In this document: positions 25,877-33,955 of the stretch, one piece after another
Layout: each line of letters starts with the position of its first letter
How positions within the stretch are numbered: position 1 is the stretch's first letter
Position numbers and translations under genes: made by a program
From: UBA5862 sp002408105
Lineage (GTDB): Bacteria > Pseudomonadota > Gammaproteobacteria > Pseudomonadales > UBA5862
Reading direction: 5' to 3'
Assembly (NCBI GenBank): GCA_034189125.1
Contig: JAXHVB010000039.1
Coordinates: 1 to 44,896, forward strand
DNA: 44,896 bases
The notes under the pieces: model-generated
Seen by the model: only the letters and a program-made list of their open reading frames with translations
Told to the model about the DNA's origin: nothing
Database searches by the model: none

Positions 25877-27484
25877 GTGACGACACCCAATGCCATCGAA
25901 CTGAGCCTCTTTGCCAGCCGAGTGGAATCGATTTGCGATGAAATGGGCGGCACGCTCAAGCGGGCGGCCTTCTCGCCCAACATTCGCGAACGGCTCGACT
26001 ATTCCTGTGCGTTGTTCGACCCGCAGGGCGAGCTGGTCGCTCAGGCGGCGCACATTCCGGTGCACCTTGGCAGCATGGCCTTTTCGATGCACCAGGTGGT
26101 TGCGGCCAGGCGCTGGAATCCAGGCGATGTGCTCATGTTCAACGACCCGTTCCTCGGCGGCACACACCTGCCGGACGTCACCTTGGTCACTCCAGTGTTT
26201 CTGGACGTACAGGCGCGGCCGCGGCTGATCGGGTTTGCGGTGAACCGCGCACACCACGCCAACATCGGGGCTTCGACCCCTGGCTCCATGCCCGTGTCCC
26301 GGCGACTCGAAGAGGAGGGGCTGGTGCTTCCACCGACACTGCTCGCTTCGGCCGGGGGGTTGGAGTCCGCAGCGCTCGCCCGCCTCGCGCCGCTTCGGCG
26401 CAGCGCCCTTGGTGACGCTCAAGGCCTGAACCACCCTGTACTGGGCGACTTTGCTGCACAGGTCAGCGCGAATCGAGTGGGTGCCGAGCGCCTTACGGCA
26501 TTGGTTCAAGAACTTGGTGCCGGTGAATACGCAGTCCGCGTTCGTGCCCTGATCGACTATGCCGAGCGCCTGGCTCGAGCGGCCATTGCGGCCTTACCCG
26601 CCGGTGAGTACTGCGCCGATGACTGCATGGACGACGACGGCCAAGGGTCCGAAGGCGTCGTGCTGCGGGTTTGCCTGAGGGTTTCGAAGGCCAGGGAGGT
26701 GATCGTGGACTTTTCGGGTACCGCAGCGCAGGTTCCTGGCAACATCAACTGCCCCCTCGCGGTCACCGCCGCCGCTGTGTACTACGTGTTCCGGTGCCTA
26801 ATGGCGCCTCAGGCTCCGGCGTGTGCCGGGCTGTTTCGGCCCATTCGCATCAAGGCCAACCCCGGCAGCTTGGTCCACGCCCAGGCGCCGGCCGCAGTGG
26901 CTGCAGGCAATGTGGAAACCTCCTCACGCATCGTGGACCTGGTGTTGGCTGCGCTTGCGCAGGGTCTGCCGGATCGAATTCCCGCTGCAAGCCAGGGCAC
27001 CATGAACAATGTGGCAATGGGGGGGCGTGAGACCGGCAATGAATGGGACTACTACGAAACCATTGCCGGAGGCATGGGGGCACACGCGGCTGGACCTGGG
27101 CTGGACGCGGTCCAGACCCACATGACCAACAGCCTGAACACGCCGATCGAAAGTCTTGAGCAGCTGTTTCCGTTGCGTGTGGTGGCATACGGGCGGCGCA
27201 CGGGTTCAGGCGGGGTTGGCCGCCACCGTGGCGGTGACGGCGTGGTGCGCGAATTCGAATGCCTGGAGCCCATGGAGGTGACCTTGCTGACCGAACGGCG
27301 CGCCTCAGCCCCCTGGGGATTGGCGGGAGGTGGCGCGGCGCTCCCCGGCGCCAACTGGCTCAACGGCGCACCATTGCCCGCCAAGTGCCACCTGCAGTTG
27401 CGCCGGGGTGACCGCCTGCGGATCGAAACCCCCGGCGGAGGGGGCTGGGGCACTTGGGTGGAGCCAGTTGATTCTGCGCCGTAG
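25877..27484 (+). CDS. Hydantoinase B / oxoprolinase-like subunit (HyuB family), no A subunit nearby
   Basis: The 535-residue protein belongs to the HyuB family, whose members act with an HyuA partner in ATP-dependent opening of hydantoin or 5-oxoproline rings or in acetone/acetophenone carboxylation. Diagnostic segments are SPNIRERLDYSCALFD, HIPVHLGSMAFSM, GDVLMFNDPFLGGTHLPDVT, the NRAHHANIG histidine cluster, GNVETSSRIVD and the C-terminal GRHRGGDGVVREFE with GGGGWG. The start is GTG 25877 with a good GAGGAG site. It is divergent from argD and convergent with an MFS gene 15 bases from its stop. No HyuA gene is in the window, so the substrate cannot be assigned. Confidence 0.9.
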   Translation: MTTPNAIELSLFASRVESICDEMGGTLKRAAFSPNIRERLDYSCALFDPQGELVAQAAHIPVHLGSMAFSMHQVVAARRWNPGDVLMFNDPFLGGTHLPDVTLVTPVFLDVQARPRLIGFAVNRAHHANIGASTPGSMPVSRRLEEEGLVLPPTLLASAGGLESAALARLAPLRRSALGDAQGLNHPVLGDFAAQVSANRVGAERLTALVQELGAGEYAVRVRALIDYAERLARAAIAALPAGEYCADDCMDDDGQGSEGVVLRVCLRVSKAREVIVDFSGTAAQVPGNINCPLAVTAAAVYYVFRCLMAPQAPACAGLFRPIRIKANPGSLVHAQAPAAVAAGNVETSSRIVDLVLAALAQGLPDRIPAASQGTMNNVAMGGRETGNEWDYYETIAGGMGAHAAGPGLDAVQTHMTNSLNTPIESLEQLFPLRVVAYGRRTGSGGVGRHRGGDGVVREFECLEPMEVTLLTERRASAPWGLAGGGAALPGANWLNGAPLPAKCHLQLRRGDRLRIETPGGGGWGTWVEPVDSAP

Positions 27485-27499
27485 CAGGTCTCAGCGCCT

Positions 27500-28810
27500 T
27501 CAAGGCTGGGCCTCAGGTAAGGAGCGCGCCAGCAGTGCGCCCGCCAACGCAAGCCCACTCAAGCCCGCGATGAAGCCCTCGGGCGGCACCTGTTGAGCAA
27601 GCGCCATGGCCCCACCCAGCCCAAGCAGGATGGCGCCGATCAGGCTGTTGCTGACTGAGACATAGTCGGTGCGCCGATTGCCGCCGGCGATGTCCACCAG
27701 GTAGGTCTTCCGACCGAGGCGCACTCCCGCGTGGGCGATCTGCAAGACGAAGAACGCCAGCATGGCAGCCGCGCTGCGCAGGGCTTCAGCCGGAACCAGC
27801 CACCAAGTGGCCAAAAACGCCAGGCCTGTGGCGCCAGCAAGGGTGCCGCCTAGGCGCATCGTCGTGCGGCTGGATCGGTCAGCAAATCGGCCCCACAAGG
27901 GCGCGCTCAGTGTCGAAGCCAGCCCGGACAGAGCCACCAGCGCCCCGAGCAGGGTGGTGGATCCAGGTTGCTCGGCGCTCAACAGCGCCACCAGGAAGGG
28001 TGGTGCCAAGGCCGTGCCCAGCAGGCAAGCGCGGGTGCACACGAACCGGCGCAGCACCGCGTCATCGCGCAGGATCCCGAGGCGCAAGAGCGCGGTCTTG
28101 AGGCCGTTGGCACCCCCGCTGGTGGCACCGGGCTGCTCAGATACACTCGAATAGAGCCCCGCTGCTGCGAACCAAAGCGATGCCGCAGCGCCAAGCAACA
28201 AGGCGAAACCGCCCCGTTCGAAGGTGTCCGACTGGCTGCGGCTGAGCGCCAGCCCGACCACCAATGCGCTCAGGCCCGAAGCCATGGTGACATACCCGGA
28301 CAGCCGACCCCGGCGGGTTTTGGGCACAGTCTTGCCGATGACGTCCTTCGAGGCAATCGAGCACAAGCCCCGGGCCAGGCTGAACGCCACCAGTGCGCCG
28401 ACCACCGCCAGGCCAGCGGCCGTGCCGTCAAGCAGCAAAGCGGCGCCGGCCATGGCGGCGACCGCGACGCCCTGAAGCCCGGCCCCAAGCACGTAGCTCC
28501 ATTTCCGCCTGCGCTGGTGCCGGACGCAGGCCGCGATCGCCAGCTGCGGAAGCATCGATCCTGATTCGCGGATGGGCACGAGCAGCGCGACCAGCCCGGA
28601 GGGCGCGCCCAGGGCGTTGAGCAGCCAAGTGAGCACCGTCTTGGGATTGATCAGTGCATCACCAAGGTTGGTGAGGCTAAGGCTCGCAAACAGGCGCAAA
28701 AAGTTGCGCGGGACCACCACGCAAGCGGCGTCGGGGATGTCCTTGCAGACACGGGCGTCCTCTTCGTCGAACAGCCGCGCATAGAGTCGCTCGACGCGGT
28801 CAGTGCCCAT
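27500..28810 (-). CDS. Major facilitator superfamily permease
   Basis: The 436-residue integral membrane protein has about 12 hydrophobic helices, a basic loop between helices 4 and 5 in the usual MFS place, and a hydrophilic N-terminal stretch of about 34 residues with DEEDARVCKDIPDAAC. I recall a comparable stretch in a family of uncharacterised MFS proteins. The segment GDALINPKTVLTWLL opens helix 1. The substrate cannot be read from the sequence. It follows hslO on the same strand after 57 bases and may share its transcript. Its stop is 15 bases from the convergent hyuB stop. The ribosome site is poor, so the exact start is uncertain. Confidence 0.82.
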   Translation of the reverse strand: MGTDRVERLYARLFDEEDARVCKDIPDAACVVVPRNFLRLFASLSLTNLGDALINPKTVLTWLLNALGAPSGLVALLVPIRESGSMLPQLAIAACVRHQRRRKWSYVLGAGLQGVAVAAMAGAALLLDGTAAGLAVVGALVAFSLARGLCSIASKDVIGKTVPKTRRGRLSGYVTMASGLSALVVGLALSRSQSDTFERGGFALLLGAAASLWFAAAGLYSSVSEQPGATSGGANGLKTALLRLGILRDDAVLRRFVCTRACLLGTALAPPFLVALLSAEQPGSTTLLGALVALSGLASTLSAPLWGRFADRSSRTTMRLGGTLAGATGLAFLATWWLVPAEALRSAAAMLAFFVLQIAHAGVRLGRKTYLVDIAGGNRRTDYVSVSNSLIGAILLGLGGAMALAQQVPPEGFIAGLSGLALAGALLARSLPEAQP

Positions 28811-28867
28811 GCTGCACGGCCAGTTGATGCAGTGGACGCAGGGGTGGGCTACCGGCGGGCCTTTGAA

Positions 28868-29740
28868 TCAATGCACGTTGTCCGGGGTATCGCCCGGGAG
28901 GCGGGGCTCGAAGTCGGTCCAGAGTTGCGCGATGTCCACTGCGTCCAACGCGGTGATCTGACCGCAGAACTCGCAGGTGACGGCCACCTCCCCCTGCTCG
29001 TGCAACACGTGCTCGACTTCCGTTCGACCCAGCATTTGTAGGATGTCGACGACCTTTTCGCGGCTGCAGCGGCACTGGAAACGCAGCGGTCGCGGTGGGG
29101 TCATTCGCACGCCTTCTTCATGAAACAGGCGGTGCAGCAGTCGGTGCGGTGCCAAATCCAGCAATTCAGTGGCCGATACGGTGTTCGCCAGGTGCTGCAC
29201 CCGGCTCCAGGCGTCCGGGTCACCGGTGCGGTGGGGGAGGCGCTGAACCAGCAGGCCTGCAGCCCGTTGCTCGTTCACAGCGAACCAAAAACGGGTCGGC
29301 AGCTGCTCGGATTGCTGGTAGTAGTCCTCAAGGTCAGCGGCGAGACCCTGGTTGCTGAAGCGGACCAGACCCTGGTATTGCTGGGGCCGGTCGTCCGGGT
29401 TAATGGTGATGGCCAACTGGCCGGGCTCGTCGTTGGCTGGCCGCGTGCTGTCCCAGCGGATCGTGGCTCGCATCGACAACCGGTGGTCGGTTTGGCAAAG
29501 CAGCCAGGCCAGGGGGCCATTCGTTTGGGCCTGCAGCGACAGGGACCCGGAAAATTTCAGCGTCGATGTCATCAGGGCCGTCGCTGCCATGGCTTCCCCC
29601 AGCAGGTCGCGGGCGGCGGCCGGAAGGCTGCGGTGTTGGCGTGCCGCTTGCCAAGCATCGGTGAGGCGGACCAGTACGCAGCGCACCGGTGCATGGGTCA
29701 GCACCGCTTGAAACAACCCTTCTTCCGTCTCTTGGTTCAC
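28868..29740 (-). CDS. hslO: Redox-regulated chaperone Hsp33
   Basis: Hsp33 is a cytoplasmic holdase that is switched on when oxidation removes zinc from its C-terminal cysteines. The product from GTG 29740 is 290 residues, the family length, with AGGTGG six bases upstream. The N-terminal domain contains SGSLSLQAQTNGPL and the C-terminal redox switch has the four cysteines in FQCRCS and CEFCG at the expected spacing. All zinc ligands are intact. It lies between the small gene at 29835-30038 and the MFS gene on the same strand. Confidence 0.94.
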   Translation of the reverse strand: MNQETEEGLFQAVLTHAPVRCVLVRLTDAWQAARQHRSLPAAARDLLGEAMAATALMTSTLKFSGSLSLQAQTNGPLAWLLCQTDHRLSMRATIRWDSTRPANDEPGQLAITINPDDRPQQYQGLVRFSNQGLAADLEDYYQQSEQLPTRFWFAVNEQRAAGLLVQRLPHRTGDPDAWSRVQHLANTVSATELLDLAPHRLLHRLFHEEGVRMTPPRPLRFQCRCSREKVVDILQMLGRTEVEHVLHEQGEVAVTCEFCGQITALDAVDIAQLWTDFEPRLPGDTPDNVH

Positions 29741-29834
29741 AGTTGCCCACCTGACGAGTCGCGCCAAGCGGCAGAGCCTAGAGTGGTGTCTGGCCGGCCG
29801 CAAGCGGTCTGACCAGGGCCGTTTTTTGCGCCTT

Positions 29835-30038
29835 CTATCCGGAGGGTGGGGAGAAGGCGGTGTAGTAGTCGCGATAAATGACGTCGAACACCGGCTTGTC
29901 GGGTTGGCCAGCGCGGTGGTTGGCCAAAAGCTGGTGCTGTACTGCGGGGTAGTCCACCTTCAGTCCGCGCGATTCCACGCGGTGAATGGCCTCGATTTCG
30001 CGCATGGTCAAGCGACGAGGGTTCTGGCTTTGCATCAT
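29835..30038 (-). CDS. Small conserved-looking protein of unknown function, 67 residues
   Basis: I do not recognise this gene. From ATG 30038 the product is 67 residues, charged and probably helical (LTMREIEAIHRVESRGLKVDY), with an aromatic C terminus (VFDVIYRDYYTAFSPPSG). There is no signal peptide, membrane helix or cysteine. A GAGGTGA ribosome site lies just upstream of two consecutive ATG codons (30038 and 30035), and the second has the better spacing. An upstream in-frame GTG at 30152 would add 38 residues without visible merit. The good ribosome site and same-strand position between the epimerase and hslO favour a real gene. Gaps of 160 and 94 bases flank it. Confidence 0.6.
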   Translation of the reverse strand: MMQSQNPRRLTMREIEAIHRVESRGLKVDYPAVQHQLLANHRAGQPDKPVFDVIYRDYYTAFSPPSG

Positions 30039-30198
30039 GCTCACCTCAGGTTTCGGCACAATGAAATTCCCATCACCTGAATAGAAGCAAATTTGGTGCC
30101 TGTGACCGCCGACCAGCGCAAGGGCGCTCGCAGGTGAAGTCAGCAGTCGCACTGCGTCACAGAACTGACAAAATCCGCTGGTGCATGGACCGATTGGG

Positions 30199-31113
30199 TC
30201 AGGGCCTGTGCAGCAGGTCGCGCAGTGCTGCCGACAACTCGGGATGGCGAAATTGGAACTGTGCGCTGGTCAACGCCGTTGGAACCATGCGCTGGCTCGC
30301 CAGCACCAAATTGGCCCGCTCGCCAAGCAGCAGCCGGAGGGGGGCGGCCGGAATGCGCAACAGGCGCGGCCGGTGTAGCACTTCGGCCAAGGCATCGACG
30401 AAGACCTGCTGTGGAATGGGTGTGGGTGCGCACGCGTTGAACGCGCCGGACGCCTTGGTGTTCAGCAGCGCCCAATTGACGATCCGCACCACGTCCTCCC
30501 GGTGCAGCCAGGCCAGCCACTGGCGGCCGTCTCCGAGCACCGCGCCACCGCCCATGCGGCACAGTGGCAGCAGCGGTTTGAGCAGTCCCCCTGCTTCGCT
30601 GAGCACCGCTCCGAGGCGCAGACGCACCACCCGCACCCCCAAGGCTTCGGCGGCCATCCCGGCCCGTTCCCAGTCCGCACAAAGGTGGTGGGCAAAGTCT
30701 TCGATGGGGGTGGTGGCCTCAGTGATTTCTAGGTCACCTTGATCGCCGTAGTAACCGCTTGCTGAAGCCTGTACCAGAACCGCCGGAGGCTGTTCGAAGT
30801 GTTCGAACGACTGCACCAGGCGCTGGGTCCATTCGATTCGGCTGCGTCGAAGGACCACCTTGCGGGCTTCCGTCCAGCGATGCGCAGCGATGGGCGCGCC
30901 AGCAAGATTGACCACGGCGTCGAAGGGTCCAGCACCGCGCAGGTGGCTCCAGCGCTCAATGGCAGCAACGCGCGAGGAAAACTGCCCGTGCACAGACGAG
31001 GCGGAGCGGCTCAGTACGGTCACCCGGTGTCCGGTGGCCAGCCAATCGTGGATCAGGTTGCTTCCGATCAGGCCGGTGCCGCCTGTGATCAGGATGCGGA
31101 CACGCGAATCCAT
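30199..31113 (-). CDS. TIGR01777/YfcH-type NAD(P)-dependent epimerase
   Basis: The 304-residue product is an extended short-chain dehydrogenase of the TIGR01777 family (E. coli YfcH), whose physiological substrate is unknown. It has the Rossmann motif GGTGLIGSNL at the N terminus, NLAGAPIA, the active-site-like region QASASGYYGDQGD, and HREDVVRIV, followed by the C-terminal family domain. The start is ATG 31113; the frame remains open for 48 codons above it without similarity. It is divergent from the FtsH-like gene across 118 bases and heads a minus-strand series with the small gene, hslO and the MFS gene. Confidence 0.9.
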   Translation of the reverse strand: MDSRVRILITGGTGLIGSNLIHDWLATGHRVTVLSRSASSVHGQFSSRVAAIERWSHLRGAGPFDAVVNLAGAPIAAHRWTEARKVVLRRSRIEWTQRLVQSFEHFEQPPAVLVQASASGYYGDQGDLEITEATTPIEDFAHHLCADWERAGMAAEALGVRVVRLRLGAVLSEAGGLLKPLLPLCRMGGGAVLGDGRQWLAWLHREDVVRIVNWALLNTKASGAFNACAPTPIPQQVFVDALAEVLHRPRLLRIPAAPLRLLLGERANLVLASQRMVPTALTSAQFQFRHPELSAALRDLLHRP

Positions 31114-31231
31114 GCGCCGTGCCGACCTCGACTCGATGGGGTGGGTGGGGCTCCATTGTGTGGGCTTGTCAACAGCGAGGCAATGGGGTCGCGTACAATG
31201 TGGACCAACAGCGGCTTCACCGGTGCGCGCC

Positions 31232-33139
31232 ATGCCCGATACCCCAGGTTCTCCCAACCCCCAGCCGACTGGGCGTGATTCCGTTCGCCTGGCGCTGCGC
31301 CTGTCGCTGGTCTTTGTCGGTGTCTACCTGGTGTTGCAGTGGTTGGACGCGCCGGCCCAAGAGACCCTGAGTTACTCTGCGTTCAAGGACCACATCGCCG
31401 CTGGTGAGATCACGCAGGTCATGCTTGCGGGGGATCAGGTCACCGGCGAACGCACGGGCACCAAGGCGGGCCAGGGTCCGGTGGCGTTCAAAGTCACCTT
31501 GCCGGCCTGGGAGGACCCGGGTCTCTGGCCACTGCTGGCGGAGCACGAGGTCGAGGTGCGCACCCGGCCAGCAGAGGCTCCGATGTGGCTGCGGGTCGTG
31601 GGGTTGGCGCTCCCCTGGCTGTTGATCCTGGGGCTGGTGGTGTACAGCACCCGAATGATGCAGCAGCGATTGGGAGGTGGAGGACTGTTTGATTTTTCCA
31701 AGTCTCGGGCGCGTCGCTACGACAAGCAGCGCCTGCACATCGGCTTTGAGGACGTGGCGGGGCTGGATGCGGCCAAACACGATTTACGCGAAATCATCGA
31801 TTACCTGCGCGATCCGGAGAAATTCGATGCGCTGGGCGCCAAGATGCCACGTGGAATCCTGATGATGGGGCCGCCTGGAACCGGCAAGACGCTGCTTGCA
31901 AAGGCGGTGGCGGGCGAAGCGGAGGTGCCGTTTTTCAGCATCAGTGGCTCTGAATTCATCGAAATGTTCGTGGGCGTTGGCGCATCCCGTGTGCGTGAGA
32001 TGTTCAAGCAAGCCCGGGCAGAAGCACCGGCACTGGTATTCATCGACGAAATCGATTCTGTGGGCCGAGCCCGGGGCACAGGGCTTGGCGGCGGCAATGA
32101 CGAGCGTGAACAAACCCTGAACCAGATCCTCTCGGAAATGGACGGTTTCGAACCCGGTGAGCCCGTGGTGGTGTTGGCAGCGACCAACCGTCCGGATGTG
32201 CTCGATCCGGCGTTGCTGAGGCCGGGCCGGTTCGATCGCAAGGTCACGCTGGACTTGCCGCAACTGGCCGCGCGTCGGGCCATCCTAGATGTGCACACCA
32301 AGCGCACACCCTTGGCTGCGGATGTGGACCTGGATCGGGTTGCGGCCCAGACGGTCGGCTTTTCCGGCGCAGACATCGAAAACCTGGTCAACGAAGCGGC
32401 ATTGCACGCGGTGGGGCGTGAGAGCCACGAAGTCAGCGACGCAGACTTTGAAGTAGCCCGCGACAAAATTGTGCTCGGCAGTGAGCGCCAGCAGTTGACA
32501 GACCCCGAAGAGCGCCGACGGGTTGCTTGGCACGAGTCGGGCCATGCGACCCTGGCGTTTTTCGCCGAGCACGCCGACCCCTTGAGCCGGGTGTCGATCA
32601 TTCCCCGTGGGCGCGCGCTGGGCGTTACCGAGCAGCTTCGCAGCGAGGATCGGTACAACTTCACCGAGGCGTATCTGGACGACCAATTGAGCATTCTGTT
32701 GGGTGGGCGTGCGGCAGAGCGCCTGGTGTTCTCTACGCTCAGTTCGGGTGCCGCGGACGACTTGCGCCGCGCCACCGGACTTGCGCGGCGCATGGTGGCG
32801 GAGTGGGGCATGAGCGATGCGTTGGGTCCGGTCAGCCGCCCTGTCAGTGAAGAGCACCCGTTTCTCGGGCGCGAAATTGCGCAGAGTAGGGAGTTCAGCG
32901 AGGCGACCTTGCGGTCGATCGACATTGAAGTCGACCGCCGCCTGGCCCGGGCCGAGCAACGGGCCCTTGCAGTGCTCCGCGCCCACCGGGTGCAACTGGA
33001 CGCCCTTGCCGAACGTCTGCTGCGGCAGGAGACACTGCATGACGCCGAGATCGCAGCCGTACTCGATTCTCCAGAAGTACCCGCGCTGGCCAATACAGAA
33101 CCTGCGACTACTCCCCGAGGCGTTGATTCACGAGGCTGA
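31232..33139 (+). CDS. ftsH: FtsH-family ATP-dependent membrane zinc protease
   Basis: FtsH-type enzymes extract and degrade membrane and some soluble proteins. The 635-residue product from ATG 31232 has two membrane helices (about residues 20-38 and 116-139) around a periplasmic domain, Walker A GPPGTGKT at 213-220, the pore motif FVGVG, Walker B LVFIDEID at 268-275, the second region of homology ATNRPDVLDPALLRPGRFD, the zinc site HESGH at 434-438 and the third ligand Asp510. All catalytic residues are present. A TACAAT -10 lies at 31194-31199 without a good -35. The neighbours are not the usual rrmJ/folP, so it may be a second FtsH. Its last 32 bases overlap the convergent phosphatase gene. 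Confidence 0.93.
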   Translation: MPDTPGSPNPQPTGRDSVRLALRLSLVFVGVYLVLQWLDAPAQETLSYSAFKDHIAAGEITQVMLAGDQVTGERTGTKAGQGPVAFKVTLPAWEDPGLWPLLAEHEVEVRTRPAEAPMWLRVVGLALPWLLILGLVVYSTRMMQQRLGGGGLFDFSKSRARRYDKQRLHIGFEDVAGLDAAKHDLREIIDYLRDPEKFDALGAKMPRGILMMGPPGTGKTLLAKAVAGEAEVPFFSISGSEFIEMFVGVGASRVREMFKQARAEAPALVFIDEIDSVGRARGTGLGGGNDEREQTLNQILSEMDGFEPGEPVVVLAATNRPDVLDPALLRPGRFDRKVTLDLPQLAARRAILDVHTKRTPLAADVDLDRVAAQTVGFSGADIENLVNEAALHAVGRESHEVSDADFEVARDKIVLGSERQQLTDPEERRRVAWHESGHATLAFFAEHADPLSRVSIIPRGRALGVTEQLRSEDRYNFTEAYLDDQLSILLGGRAAERLVFSTLSSGAADDLRRATGLARRMVAEWGMSDALGPVSRPVSEEHPFLGREIAQSREFSEATLRSIDIEVDRRLARAEQRALAVLRAHRVQLDALAERLLRQETLHDAEIAAVLDSPEVPALANTEPATTPRGVDSRG

Positions 33140-33872
33140 TCAGGTCTCGGCCGAGGTGTAGCTTGCGCCGCCCGGCGCGCGTTTCGTCGCCGGCGCGGTA
33201 CTTGCCGGTGGTGACGAGCGAGGCCTGCAGTCCTGCGTTCAGAGCGCCCACCACATCCGCTTCCCAGTCGTCTCCGACCATCCAGGTGTGTTCCGGCCGG
33301 GTGCCCATCGCCGCGCACGCTTGCTCGAAAAACCCCACTGCAGGCTTGCCGAGATAAACCGGTTCGACCTCCGCCGCATACGCCAGGGCGCGCACGAAGG
33401 GGCCGGCATCCAAGTGCAGCGCACCGGCTGACCAGAAATAGCGGTTGTCTCCGACCGCCAGCAGGGGTGCGCCTCGACTCAGCAATTGAAACGCCGCGTC
33501 CAGTCGCTCGTAGGTGAATTCAGCTCCGGCATCGCAAACCACCACGGCATTCGGGTCCGGTGCTTCCAGGTCCGCAAATTCGGCGCGCAGGGCCGGGTGA
33601 ACCAGCAGCAAGGGCGTGAGGGCATGGGCCCTGAGGTGGGCGTGTATGGCCTGTGGTGCCGTGAGCAGGTGTTCGGCATCCACATTGAATCCCATGTGCC
33701 GCAGCTTCTCGACGATGGCGTGGCCGGGGGCGCGGGAACTGTTGGTGACAAGGCGCATTTTCAGTCCCGCGGAGCGCAGGCGCTCAAGGGCTTCTATGGA
33801 CCCTTGCACGGGTTGGTCGTCGACGTAGAGTACGCCGCTGATGTCGAGCAGCACCCCTTGCAGCATCTGCAT
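33108..33872 (-). CDS. HAD-IIA phosphatase, LHPP-like (TIGR01458)
   Basis: This 254-residue HAD-superfamily hydrolase has motif I as LLDISGVLY, with nucleophile Asp10 and Ser at the +2 position usually held by Asp. That is the pattern of the LHPP group, reported to act on phosphohistidine/phospholysine and pyrophosphate. Motif II is LVTNSS, the motif III lysine is in YLGKPAVGFF, and motif IV is WMVGDDWEADVVGA. The type C2a cap lies between motifs II and III. Substrate in bacteria is not established. The 3' end overlaps the ftsH-like gene by 32 bases on the opposite strand. The next gene upstream on this strand is 83 bases away. Confidence 0.88.
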   Translation of the reverse strand: MQMLQGVLLDISGVLYVDDQPVQGSIEALERLRSAGLKMRLVTNSSRAPGHAIVEKLRHMGFNVDAEHLLTAPQAIHAHLRAHALTPLLLVHPALRAEFADLEAPDPNAVVVCDAGAEFTYERLDAAFQLLSRGAPLLAVGDNRYFWSAGALHLDAGPFVRALAYAAEVEPVYLGKPAVGFFEQACAAMGTRPEHTWMVGDDWEADVVGALNAGLQASLVTTGKYRAGDETRAGRRKLHLGRDLISLVNQRLGE

Positions 33873-33955
33873 TCCCTCCCATCAATGACAGTCCAGCGCA
33901 ACCTGCGCCTGCCAGGCGCAATTCAACCCATAGATGCAGGGTGGGAGGCCAAGAT

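Noticed and set aside
31167..31199. Sigma-70 -35/-10 pair for the FtsH-like gene (TTGTCA with TACAAT)
   Set aside because: The spacer is about 22 bases, too long for a standard promoter; only the -10 is kept as a remark.
30860..31231. Long N-terminal extension of the FtsH-like protein
   Set aside because: Overlaps the divergent epimerase coding region and would put 124 non-family residues before the first membrane helix.
31801..33318. 505-codon open frame on the minus strand
   Set aside because: Antisense to the FtsH-like gene; the product is Ser/Arg/Ala-rich and low-complexity.
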